Of a stretch of 64,000 nucleotides of DNA, positions 35,563-44,519 are shown one piece after another. A program made the translations under genes and the position numbers. This DNA is from Protula sp. h YS-2021 (taxonomy: Eukaryota; Annelida; Polychaeta; Sabellida; Serpulidae): NCBI GenBank assembly GCA_949752745.1, contig OX457024.1, positions 110,040,219-110,104,218 on the forward strand, written 5' to 3'. The notes under the pieces are model-generated. The model ran no database searches, had not been told where the DNA came from, and saw only the letters and a list, made by a program, of their open reading frames with translations. Every line of letters begins with the position of its first letter. Position 1 is the stretch's first letter.

Positions 35563-36314
35563 ATGGAGTCGACAAGCTTTTACATCACTTTGCCTAGCAA
35601 TGCGAGTATGACCTATTATCCCAACAACAAGGCTTCGAATTATCAAATTCGTATGCCTCGAACCATTTATCTGAATGGAAAATATGAAGTGGCTTTAGCT
35701 GAAATTCAATATCCACATACATGGACAACGATGAGACAGGGCATGGACTACTCTATTCAGTATCGACAAGAACTATTCGATGATCCTATTCTTAGCACTC
35801 TCGATATTCCTTATGGGTACTATAGAACCATACAAGAACTATGTGAGGCAGTCAATGAAGAAGCGACTAATGCTCTGAAACTTACAGAAGCTATTCGAAT
35901 AAAGTATGATAAGATTAGACGACGTGTGTTTCTATTTCTCGATTATGGTTATGAAGTGTCTTTTTCCGCTGGATTAGCTGAGATTTTAAGATTTATCCCA
36001 GATCAATGGTATACTGAAACATGTACAGCTGACCATAAAGCGGATGTGAAACAGGGGTTTTATACACTGTATGTGTATTGTAGCATTTGTGAACCACAAG
36101 TTGTTATTATGTTCCCTTACTACGTTCTGTTGGCATACAAGGTCATGATGGTGATATTATCATGAAAACGTATGGCGAACCGCATTATGTTCCTGTAAAC
36201 ACATCCAAATTTGACATGATAGAAATGAATATTAAGGACGACACAGGCCATAATGTTCCATTTCAAACTGGAAAGGTGATCTGTAAACTTCATTTTCGAC
36301 CAAAAGCAATATGA
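35563..36314 (+). pseudogene. Penton-like minor capsid protein, frameshifted
   Basis: Start MESTSFYITLP at 35563. Family: single-jelly-roll penton base of polintovirus-type capsids, placed just before the major capsid gene. Seen: YPNNKASNYQIRMPR, YEVALAEIQYPHTW, GYYRTIQELC. The frame is intact to about 36100 (ICEPQVV), then continues one base out of register with VPLLRSVG, YVPV and ICKLHFRP until TGA at 36312-36314. The whole interval is 752 bp (3n+2), consistent with a single-base loss near 36105. Without the shift the frame stops at 36165 (200 aa). This could be a real lesion or a read error. The stop overlaps the next ATG. Confidence 0.85.
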
Positions 36315-36667
36315 AAGCTTATACACACGATCCGTCTGCATATCGCAACCATTTTCTTCGTCAAGTGGGCGGGGAATTACCAGGATTCAAAGGAGCGCGA
36401 ATCCAATATGGCGATGGTATTGGTTCAATACTGGGATCATTGGCTCGCAAAGCTATTCCACTACTTAAGGCTGGGGCTAAGATCGTTGCGCCACATCTTA
36501 AGAAGGCTGCAAAGAATGTCGCGAAAGATGTGACGGGCCGAGTAGCAGAACGTGTGTTTGGTGAACGTGTGTTTGGAGAACAAAAGCGTGTGCAACCGAC
36601 GAAACGTGCCAGAAGACGAAAAACAGCCAGACGGATAACATCAAAATATCGCAAAGATATCTTTTGA
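36311..36667 (+). CDS. Small pX/pVI-like basic virion protein
   Basis: 118 aa. N-terminal FLRQVGGELPGFKG, then GDGIGSILGSLARKAIPLLK (glycine-rich amphipathic helix), an Ala/Lys helix, a duplicated VFGER, and a very basic tail (KRARRRKTARR). This architecture is like adenoviral pX/pVI and Polinton counterparts that bind DNA and can lyse membranes. QVGG|E fits the broad adenovirus protease consensus, so it may be processed. Position between penton and major capsid genes supports a virion role. Confidence 0.65.
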   Translation: MKAYTHDPSAYRNHFLRQVGGELPGFKGARIQYGDGIGSILGSLARKAIPLLKAGAKIVAPHLKKAAKNVAKDVTGRVAERVFGERVFGEQKRVQPTKRARRRKTARRITSKYRKDIF

Positions 36668-36671
36668 AATC

Positions 36672-38045
36672 ATGTCTCTCATTCATAATCATTCGTGTGA
36701 ATGTAGTCTTTCTCCATTGGAATGGTTTCACGTACCACCAACGCAAACTGCTGTAGAGAAAAGTTATAATGTTGACTATCAACCACTTACAAGCATTAGA
36801 GAAGGCGCTCCAATAGAATTCTACATTCCTGCGAGTACAGAAGAATATCTAGATTTAAAGAACAGCAAACTTCATATTGTATGTCGCATTCTAAAGGCTG
36901 ATGGAACAGAGTGTGGCGCAGATGATAATGTCTCTTGCATCAATGATGTGTTTAATGGGTTATGGTCTAATATTGAATTGTTTCTGAATGATCGTTTGGT
37001 TTCGCATAGCAACAATACTCATGGTTATACCAGCATTATCTCTCATCTCATCCATGATTCGGAAGAAAGTCTGCATTCTGAGCGCTCTATGCGTCTCATG
37101 TACAAGGATACTGCTGGGTCAATGAATAGTCATGAGGTGAAAAGACCTAATCATGAACAATATGTATCCGGGTTTCATGTCAATGCCGACGGTGGTGACT
37201 TGGCTGAGCAAGGCAATAATGGCTTACATCATCGTTATTTGCATACTCGTCTTAGCCGTGATGTTATGCTCGCAGGTGGTTTAAGGATAGATTTGTTTGA
37301 GCAGGATCGTTATCTTCCGAATGGCATCAGTTTGAAATTGCGTTTCCATAGACAAAAAGATGACTATGTATTGATGGCTGCAAATAATACCTATAAGGTA
37401 GAAGTGAAAGAGGCATTTTTAACCATTCGCAAAGTGAGGGTGAGTCCAGGTATTCAGTTAGGACATACAGATGCATTGATGAAAAGTCCTGCCAAGATCA
37501 TCATCACTAGAAAAGAATGTAAAGTCTTGGCCATTCCAGCAGGATTTCAGTCTTTTGTGAAAGATAACATCTTTTTGGGTCAATTACCAAATCGTATTGT
37601 CATTGGTCTGGTTCATAATGAAGCTTTTGGTGGATCAGTATTGAGGAATCCATATGATTTCAAACATTTTGATCTGGACTATATGCAACTGTACACGGAT
37701 GGTGAACCAGTTCTATCCAAACCTCTCAAGCTTGACATTACACAGAACAAATACCTGAACGCTTTTGAAACGCTTTACAAATCGTTTGATCGGTTGAATG
37801 GTGAGAAAAGTTCCATTATAAAACGGGAAGATTGGCCTAGAGGTTATGCTTTATTTTCGTTTGACTTAACACCGGATTATGATGGTGATGATCATTTCCC
37901 CCTGATCAAGCATGGGAATTTGCGGCTAGAAATGAACTTTGCTACGGCTTTGCAACCTACCATCAATGTCATTGTCTATGCTGAATTTGACAACATTATT
38001 GAGATCAGTGCAAATCGCAGCATCCAATTCGACTACCAGTCATGA
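36672..38045 (+). CDS. MCP: Double-jelly-roll major capsid protein
   Basis: 457 aa, uninterrupted, starting MSLIHNHSCECS 4 bp after the previous stop. Family: hexon-like major capsid proteins of polintoviruses, virophages and adenoviruses, forming pseudo-hexameric capsomers. Seen: an opening YQPLTSIREGAPIEFYIP strand pair; NGLWSNIELFLNDRLV; long loops with HHRYLHTRLSRDV; a second half with ITRKECKVLAIPAG, RIVIGLVHNEAFGGS and NPYDFKHFDLDYMQLYTDGE; and a closing NVIVYAEFDNIIEI. The last motifs are typical of Polinton capsids. The stop overlaps the protease start. Confidence 0.93.
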   Translation: MSLIHNHSCECSLSPLEWFHVPPTQTAVEKSYNVDYQPLTSIREGAPIEFYIPASTEEYLDLKNSKLHIVCRILKADGTECGADDNVSCINDVFNGLWSNIELFLNDRLVSHSNNTHGYTSIISHLIHDSEESLHSERSMRLMYKDTAGSMNSHEVKRPNHEQYVSGFHVNADGGDLAEQGNNGLHHRYLHTRLSRDVMLAGGLRIDLFEQDRYLPNGISLKLRFHRQKDDYVLMAANNTYKVEVKEAFLTIRKVRVSPGIQLGHTDALMKSPAKIIITRKECKVLAIPAGFQSFVKDNIFLGQLPNRIVIGLVHNEAFGGSVLRNPYDFKHFDLDYMQLYTDGEPVLSKPLKLDITQNKYLNAFETLYKSFDRLNGEKSSIIKREDWPRGYALFSFDLTPDYDGDDHFPLIKHGNLRLEMNFATALQPTINVIVYAEFDNIIEISANRSIQFDYQS

Positions 38046-38479
38046 ATACGAAGCAGATTGATGCCATATTGAGTCATGATGTCATGACCAAAGACTTGTT
38101 TCAAGGCGTGTTTGCCATGGACCAGTTACCGTCTTTACAACGCGGTGCCTATGTGATCAACACAGACGATCAAGATGAACCAGGAGAACATTGGGTGGCA
38201 GTGTATTATGATAAAGACCCTGCAGAATATTTTGACTCTTATGGACTGTTCCCTCTCGATGATCGTTTAGATATGTTTTTAAGAAATGACTATATGTATA
38301 ATTCTATCTCATTACAAACGCCAATATCATCGTCATGTGGTTTTTATTGTGTATATTATATATTACATAGAGCTCGAGGTCAGAGTATGTTTGATATTGT
38401 GAATATATTAAAAAGAAAGGATGGCGATTTTATTGTAAAGGATTTTGTATATAGACATTATAAACCATTGTTTTATTAA
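38042..38479 (+). CDS. PRO: Adenovirus-type cysteine protease (maturation protease)
   Basis: 145 aa, start overlapping the capsid stop (ATGA). Family: C5/Ulp1-like thiol proteases that mature capsid and core proteins. Catalytic set visible: His50 (GEHWVAVYY), Asp65 (YFDSYGLFP), oxyanion Gln92 (SLQTPISS) and Cys99 (SSSCGFYCVYY). Shorter than adenovirus protease (about 204 aa) but usual for Polintons. It is the last gene of the rightward block. Candidate substrates are the two small proteins with X-G-G motifs at 34465 and 36311 (inference). Confidence 0.92.
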   Translation: MNTKQIDAILSHDVMTKDLFQGVFAMDQLPSLQRGAYVINTDDQDEPGEHWVAVYYDKDPAEYFDSYGLFPLDDRLDMFLRNDYMYNSISLQTPISSSCGFYCVYYILHRARGQSMFDIVNILKRKDGDFIVKDFVYRHYKPLFY

Positions 38480-38890
38480 TGTTGTTGTTGTTTTATTAAT
38501 GTTGTTGTTTTTATTACTGTTGTTGTTTTATTAATGTTGTTATTGTAGTAGTTAAGTTGTAGTTAAGTTGTTATATTAGTTAAGTTGTTGTTATATTAGT
38601 TAAGTTGTTGTTAAATAAAACAAACCAAGTTTCAAACAACTGTCTTGTTTATTGTGTTCTATTTACAAAGTTTACAAACACTATTTACAAACTCTTAACT
38701 ACAAACGCTATTTACACTATTTACAAATTCTTAACTACAAATTCTATTTACACTATTTACAAACTTTTATTTACAAACTTTTATTTACACTATTTACAAA
38801 CTTTTATTTACAAAGTCTATTTACACTATTTACAAATTCTTAACTACAAAGTCTATTTACACTATTTACAAAGTCTATTTACAATCACAT
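38480..38890. repeat. Convergent intergenic spacer with TATTTACAAA array
   Basis: 38480-38630 repeats TTATTAATGTTGTTGTT and GTTAAGTTGTTG. 38650-38885 holds about 15 copies of a CTATTTACAAACT-type unit of 12-26 bp. The TATTTAC core (GTAAATA on the other strand) fits a forkhead-type site and resembles the TGTTTAC array at 44520-45010. It separates the convergent protease and PC4-like blocks, and could also serve 3' end formation (AATAAAAC at 38615). Confidence 0.8.
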
Positions 38891-39124
38891 TCATTTTTTC
38901 AATACATTCATCAATGCATGCCATTCATTAGAATCTAAATTGATATAGGTATCATAGACATTACATCCGTGTTTGTAAATGCTATGAAAGCTCACATAAC
39001 GCACATCAGCAAACTTTATCACTTTCACAGTTACATGTTCAGACAGTTTCAGTTCATATCCTTCTTCATTTATGTCTATCACGCGCATAGGTTGTGGCAG
39101 CTCAATGGATTTGGTACCCCGCAT
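38891..39124 (-). CDS. PC4-like small protein (4th of leftward cluster)
   Basis: 77 aa from the ATG at 39124 (MRGTKSIELPQPM). A longer frame begins at 39265 but overlaps the neighbouring gene. The core VRYVSFHSIYK...YINLDSNEWHALMNVLK has the same strand-strand-helix ending as the PC4 gene nearby (E/D-W-x2-L). Probable ssDNA-binding paralogue (inference). Confidence 0.55.
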   Translation of the reverse strand: MRGTKSIELPQPMRVIDINEEGYELKLSEHVTVKVIKFADVRYVSFHSIYKHGCNVYDTYINLDSNEWHALMNVLKK

Positions 39125-39149
39125 AAGTTGTATTCCATGCTCTTTGAAT

Positions 39150-39494
39150 TCAAGCGTCAGGTTCTTTCCAATCCAATGCTTGCAACAGCGCGTTCCATTC
39201 CACGGTGCTGAGGGTGATGATGTCGCAGTCTTCTGTAAGCTCGTCATATTGGCGAAATTGTACAAACACGTCTAGACCGTTCTCAGTCACACGCACTTCT
39301 AATTCATTTGAGACTGCTAGGAGAAAGCCGGGTATTCTCAACTTGTCTAGATGATCCTTCAACACGGATTGGTCATCAAGCGATAGGACGAGATACTGTC
39401 CAAAATGTCGTAGCACAATATCATCACATAAGTTTCTCATGTATGAGAATCCATATGTTATGGGTTCATAATCCAACACATAGTCGTCTTCCAT
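39150..39494 (-). CDS. PC4-like small protein (3rd of leftward cluster)
   Basis: 114 aa. MEDDYVLDYEPITYG, then FGQYLVLSLDDQSVL, NELEVRVTENGLDVFVQF and a closing STVEWNALLQALDW helix. The layout matches the proteins at 39500 and 30841 (strand, WK/LRIPGF turn, LEV...V.F, helix with EW). It starts 5 bp after the preceding stop. No other domain. Confidence 0.6.
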   Translation of the reverse strand: MEDDYVLDYEPITYGFSYMRNLCDDIVLRHFGQYLVLSLDDQSVLKDHLDKLRIPGFLLAVSNELEVRVTENGLDVFVQFRQYDELTEDCDIITLSTVEWNALLQALDWKEPDA

Positions 39495-39499
39495 CTTTC

Positions 39500-39874
39500 T
39501 TATACTCGGATGATGTCGAACAGCGGATGTTGTATCGCTTCTAGGAATCGTAAGATTGCGCGCCAGTTCTTGATATCAAAGAAGATCAACTGTGCATAGG
39601 GTGTATCTGGCACAACTCCCTTATAATCCTTTGGATAATCCTGTAAAAGATTTCTACAGAATGTCACACGTATGTTAGAATCATATTCAGCCACCGTCAC
39701 TTCCAGTTTATTTTCAAGTCTGCGTTTAAACCCAGCTTCAAGCGGTATGTTTTTAAAGTCTTTCCACACTTCAGGTTTAAACCGATAAGCAGAACATCTC
39801 CGAGAACCCATCATCACTTCATTCCTCTCATTAACTTTAAGGTAAACACCATCGTCCAACATGAGTGCATTCAT
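39500..39874 (-). CDS. PC4-like small protein (2nd of leftward cluster)
   Basis: 124 aa. DDGVYLKVNERNEVMMG, RRCSAYRFKPEVWKDF, LEAGFKRRLENKLEVTV, RVTFCRN and a closing NWRAILRFLEAI helix. It aligns clearly with the 30841 protein (CAY..P.(L/V)WK, GFK..L, (L/W)LEV, (Y/R)V.F), so the rightward and leftward members are paralogues. It starts 13 bp after the PC4 gene stop. Confidence 0.62.
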   Translation of the reverse strand: MNALMLDDGVYLKVNERNEVMMGSRRCSAYRFKPEVWKDFKNIPLEAGFKRRLENKLEVTVAEYDSNIRVTFCRNLLQDYPKDYKGVVPDTPYAQLIFFDIKNWRAILRFLEAIQHPLFDIIRV

Positions 39875-39887
39875 GATTGTTACCTTG

Positions 39888-40232
39888 TTATGACTTGTCG
39901 TCTTGTCTGCGAAGCCTTTTATCCACTTCTTTCACCTGCTTCTTCAGCATTTTCCATTCAGGTATTGTCAGCAAAATTCCCTTTTTCGTTGGACGGTTTT
40001 TTCCAGTCCCCTCATCTCTGAGGTATTTGCGAATGTTTATCACACCTTCATTACTTTGTTTCATAATCTTGATATACTTTCCATTGCCTAGAGAAAGCAT
40101 TCCATCCCACGACTGTGGTGTTGGTGCTATCTCCACTTTTAATTTCTTGATGGTAGTGTCAGAATGTTTCACATTCATGTCTTTGACTGTATCTGCTAGA
40201 GTATCCATATCCGTTGTTGCAGATCTTTTCAT
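39888..40232 (-). CDS. PC4/Sub1-like single-strand DNA-binding protein
   Basis: 114 aa. The C-terminal ~65 residues match the transcriptional coactivator PC4 (p15/Sub1) DNA-binding domain: MLSLGNGKYIKIMK, GVINIRKYL, a K-R-P-T-KKGI turn, and TIPEWKMLKKQVKEVD. Family knowledge: binds ssDNA and melted duplex as a dimer and acts in transcription or replication. The N-terminal ~45 residues are polar and resemble the regulatory tail. It is transcribed from its own TATA box, which overlaps the PolB stop codon. It heads a run of four small genes with gaps of 13, 5 and about 25 bp. Confidence 0.82.
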   Translation of the reverse strand: MKRSATTDMDTLADTVKDMNVKHSDTTIKKLKVEIAPTPQSWDGMLSLGNGKYIKIMKQSNEGVINIRKYLRDEGTGKNRPTKKGILLTIPEWKMLKKQVKEVDKRLRRQDDKS

Positions 40233-40286
40233 GTTGACGCTTCAGTGTTCACACCTCAACTGACTCTAAAGTTGAAGTGTCTCCCC

Positions 40287-40294
40287 CTTATATA
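40287..40294 (-). promoter_or_regulatory. TATA box overlapping the PolB stop codon
   Basis: On the minus strand the PolB end reads AGT ATA TAA GGG, so TATATAAG includes the last codons and the stop. The PC4 start codon is 55 nt downstream (40232). Confidence 0.7.
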
Positions 40295-43200
40295 CTGTAA
40301 TGCCCATGCGCCAAAGTGGAATAGCCATCACTCATCACATATCGCTTATCATCAAAGGGAGAGAGAGCCACTTTCCTCAACTTCTCCGAGAAAATCTGGT
40401 GGTCATGACTTCGAATGATGTGCCCTGTAGTCATCGTTTGCGTTTGGTTGAACAAACTGTCTCTATACTGCTGATGTTTCATCCGTCTTTGACACGCGCG
40501 AGTGATGCCTTTGGCCGTACGTTTTTCTTTCCCACCATATATCATACTATACATTTTCGGTCGAAGTCCAACAAACTCTTCAATGGGAATGCCCGCCGTC
40601 TCATCTTTCATTTTCCCAAGCACTTTCTTGTTCACGTTGGAATGCAGGAAATGATCTGGGGGATAGTCACTTGTGTCGAACAAGTCAGCATCTTCCTGCA
40701 TGTCTTTGTAGATATCGTCCGTTTCTATGTCATAACATAGACTGTCGGTGTCGCTGAACAACAGCTTGGCGTCGGGATACTTGGTCATGATGTAGTTGTA
40801 ATGAAAGTGAAACATGAGCACCTTGCTGAGGTCGAGAATGGTGAAACCAACTTGAATGGGTTTATCCAGAAGCAGATTCACTTTGCGCAAATGTACCGCG
40901 GTCAAATCTTCGTTGAAAATTCTAAATTTGTGGAAGGAAGGTTTGGCCACAAGTTTCTTGAACCGCTTTTCCTGGTGAACAAGTTCAACATTGATGCGCT
41001 TTCTTACATTTTCCATGGTTTTGCCAAACACCGAGTTGTTCATCAATTTGAAGAAGTCTTTCTCAAACGGGTTCTTGGCCAACTTTCTCTTTTCCGTGTT
41101 CAAGGAGATGTATTTTGCCAACCATTTGCTCTGTGCAAACATGATGGCACGGTGCACCTTCGTGACTTTCAATCCCAGTGAGACATATTGCTGTAAATTT
41201 CTATAATGAAGCACATATTTCTTCTTGTCACACAGGTTGGGAATGAGCTTTTCACTAGGTTTGCCTTTCATGTTTAGATCTTTCCGTAGCTTCTGACTAT
41301 GTTTTGACAATTCTCCCACTTTCACACATTTCCGTTCTGGAGCCACTGGGTAGTGATTATGACGATCATGGATTGCATATGGGTATTCCAAATCCACTTC
41401 TAAAATGTATCCAATCTCGTCATCTTCATCCACATCCATAAAGTCAATGGATTCTGGCTCGCTCACCCATATAAATCCACTTTCCGGCATGCTTTGCGAC
41501 ATGGCCCAGCCATACAAGTTGTTTGCATCCAGGTAAGTCAAGTAGTTGGTCGGTTTCCTGGGATCGTAATCTGCTACGTAGGGGTTATTTGCTTTCGCAT
41601 ACTTGTGTGTGATGACAGATATTCCTCCCCGTAGACCTTGTTCAACCATTTGGTACATGTCAATGTCGTTAATCAATTCCAATTTCACCTTTGTCGCTTT
41701 CAACATGGCATCCCAGGACAGTCCTGGTGCTGTATAGTAGTGAGCAGGATCTAATTCATACGTGTTGAGACATACGTGACGAAAGTTTTCAAACACGTCA
41801 GCCAGCAGCAACACATCTGATTTCAGGTACAAGTCATGGTATTCGCCAAATGTAGTACAGTGGAATGTCTCCTACACCTTCTGCGCATGCGCATAATCCT
41901 CATCGCTAATGTCTTCTTCACTGAGCAGACTGTAAAACTTGTCCTTGGACGGCAGTTGTGTTTCAGCAAACTTGGATGGCTCATCCACGTAATCGTAGGG
42001 GTACACTCCCTTTCTCAACAGTAACTCTTGTTGGTCACTATCGTGAATGTGTGACGTCATGTGATAAAAGTTGTCTTTCCCTTCTGCTGCCAGGTTGGAG
42101 ACCAGCTTCTGTAGAGAAGTACTCATGAACTGATAACTGTCTGTAAATTTCATATTGCTCATGGTGAATGCAATATATTTCTCAACGGTGTTGGGAATGA
42201 CTGTAATCCTTTCGTTTTTGAACTTTCCAATTTCTTCCATGATCAAATGACTGTCATAGCCTCGTAAATTGTGGAAAAAGACAGGAATGATGAAAGAATC
42301 TTCAACATCCTGCTTATCCTTTCGAAATCGGAATTGCAAATTGCATTGACTATGTGCAGCTCCACGGTATTTGCCATTGATATGGTCATGATCTCTCACA
42401 TGATCTGCTCCTAGAGGCTCATGACAAATGTAGCAATCTGTGGCGTTCTTATAATCCTCTTCATCTTCACAAGTCATGACTATTTTCTTTTTCTGTTGTA
42501 GACCATGCACAATACGAGCACGCTCATTCACCATATGGTCTAAAAAGACTTTCACGGCATTGTCTCCTCGATACAGGACTGGAGCGCGTGTCTCATACTG
42601 GCTGACAACCACATAGGCAAAGCTGTTTGGACGATGATGCTGATACTTGTCTCCTTCTTCATGCTTTTTCGTGAAGCATTCAAAGTCTGCATAAATGACA
42701 AACGGCGCTCGCTGTTGTTTGGCTACATTCTTGAACTTGATGAAGGGTTCCTTGGGAAATGATAAACGTTGTGCGCCATGCTTGCCACACACTTCACGAT
42801 GCTCATCTAACAGATCTTGTCGCCTAAACCCATGAAGACAGTTGAAACAATAAAAAGCTGCAGCCTTATGCTTTGTTCGATAAGCCATCGGTCTGCTGAA
42901 ATTCTTGATGAGGCAGTAATGTCTTGTCTTGTCATTGCTAATCAAAAGCAAGTTGATTTCTCTGGCGCTGTTGGCGCTGTTGGCGCTGGTGTTTCGACTG
43001 AGTTGTATCGGAACAACGACATCATGTTCATATCCAAACACGTTAATGGACACATCATTCTCCTTTTCAAACTTTGGAATGTCTGTAATCGGTGTGGGAA
43101 ATGTCATGCCTTCCACCTTCAATTCGTTCTCAAATGGTGTGTAATGACTCACACGGTATGGGTGTTGATGATAATGGTGAGGGTGAAGGTGAGCCAGTAC

Positions 43201-43989
43201 AGACCATAAGAAACATTTGTTGTCTTTATTCTGAATGTTTAATACACTTAATGTATTCTTCACTTTCTTCGGTAGTGGGATAAAACTGCTTGCTTCCAGA
43301 GGCGCTGACGTAGCTGTATGTACTTCAATGAATAATATGTTATCCAACACCCAGCCAGAACCTTGTCGCTCATGTTCATCAAACCTGGTAAACAATTCTT
43401 TATAGGCTTCTGGCAAGTCCTTCTCAATATCTGTTGGATTGTATGCTGAATATGTTGGACTACTGATGAAGGCATTATCCACTTGTTCTACCATCACGCC
43501 TTCAACATTTGGTGTTATTTTCTTGAAGCGTGCATGTACCACAATGTACCATTTCATGCCACGGTTTAACGTCTCTAGCAAATGTCTCTTGATTCTATTC
43601 TCTTGTTGTCGCATTTCAAGTAGCAAATCCGATCCATCTTCAGGCTCAAACCGTCTTTCCTGTGCGTTTTCACCAAGACTCACTCTTCTGCCTCTGCCTA
43701 CTTGTCCTGTCTCTTTCTTTCTTTGTTCTTCATGAGACACATTTTCCATCTCAACACATGCATGCGTCTCAAACGCATCCAAAGATGGAAATATTTTAAT
43801 ACATTCACCGCAGAGGACTGGATCAGGTCTTTCAACATCATCTTGTAAGGTCTTTCGTCTCTTGGCTTCAATCTGCTCAACAAGCTCTTCACGAGCACGT
43901 TTCAACCTAGCTGGTTTACATCTATGTGTCACGAACACTTCCAGAGATGGAAATGTCACATCACAATCATGACAGTAGACTGTTGCCAT
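40288..43989 (-). pseudogene. POLB: Protein-primed family B DNA polymerase with one in-frame TAG
   Basis: 1,233 codons in one frame from ATG 43989 (MATVYCHDC) to TAA 40288, broken only by TAG at 41872-41874 (codon 706). Two N-terminal C2H2-like zinc motifs (CHDCD...HRC; CGEC...HAC). Exonuclease: YADFECF (about 434), HNLRGYDSHL (about 576), YLKSDVLLLAD (about 720). An endonuclease VII/HNH-like insert CYICHEPL...DHDH...CN (about 516-552). Polymerase A DANNLYG (about 818), B KLMNNSVFGKTMEN (about 980), C FSDTDS (about 1078). Family: replicates linear genomes from a terminal-protein primer. Both pseudogene copies in the window have TGG (Trp) where this has TAG, so a nonsense mutation is likely; read error or readthrough remain possible. 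Confidence 0.92.
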
Positions 43990-44049
43990 CGTTGTTGTTT
44001 CTTCAACTGCTAGAACTGAAATGAAGTAAAATATACGTTTCACTCTTCC

Positions 44050-44056
44050 TTTTATA
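44050..44056 (-). promoter_or_regulatory. PolB TATA box
   Basis: TATAAAAGGAAGAGTGAA on the minus strand, 61 nt upstream of the PolB ATG. It is identical to the 18-mer at 30292 before family H copy 2. An inverted copy of the left subterminal cassette, with its own TATAAAAGCATG, follows at about 44122-44136. Confidence 0.75.
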
Positions 44057-44255
44057 CCACTTCAATGGTGTGTTAACTCAGCAGAATGTATCACTAGTTG
44101 ACTAGTTGACATGTTTCACTCATGCTTTTATACTACTTCCATGTAATCAAAATATGGTGTGTAACTTGTTTCAAAAATTGTTCAAAAATGCTGACTCAGC
44201 AGAATTTTACTTGTGTATATGAATATCTCACTTACAGTTGTACAGCTGTTATACA

Positions 44256-44272
44256 GCAGAGACATCTAGCGG
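44256..44272 (-). promoter_or_regulatory. 17-bp CCGCTAGATGTCTCTGC motif, CTCF-like
   Basis: Minus strand CCGCTAGATGTCTCTGC, upstream of the PolB promoters. The same 17-mer lies at 56782-56798 in the second, unrelated-sequence Polinton, just before its TATA box, and a related form lies at 50269-50289. One base away from the CTCF core pattern CCRSYAGRKGGC. Confidence 0.6.
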
Positions 44273-44519
44273 TGAAGTTAAATGGTCTGCCAAATGGTAT
44301 TCATCCGCGAAGAAGCACTGTAATGGTGAAATTTTCAGTCAACTATAACGAAAGTTATAACGAAAGTTATCACAATTTTAAGTTAAAATGGCGGTAAAAA
44401 TGCATACAGCCAGCTGCGCAAATAGCCTATGACTACTTTATAACAAAACTTTACATAAAACTGAATCAAATGGTGAAATTTTCATATAAATCGACCAAGT
44501 ATAATGAAAGGTATTGTTT

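Noticed and set aside
40300..41206. Open + frames opposite PolB
   Set aside because: Antisense shadows of conserved polymerase motifs.
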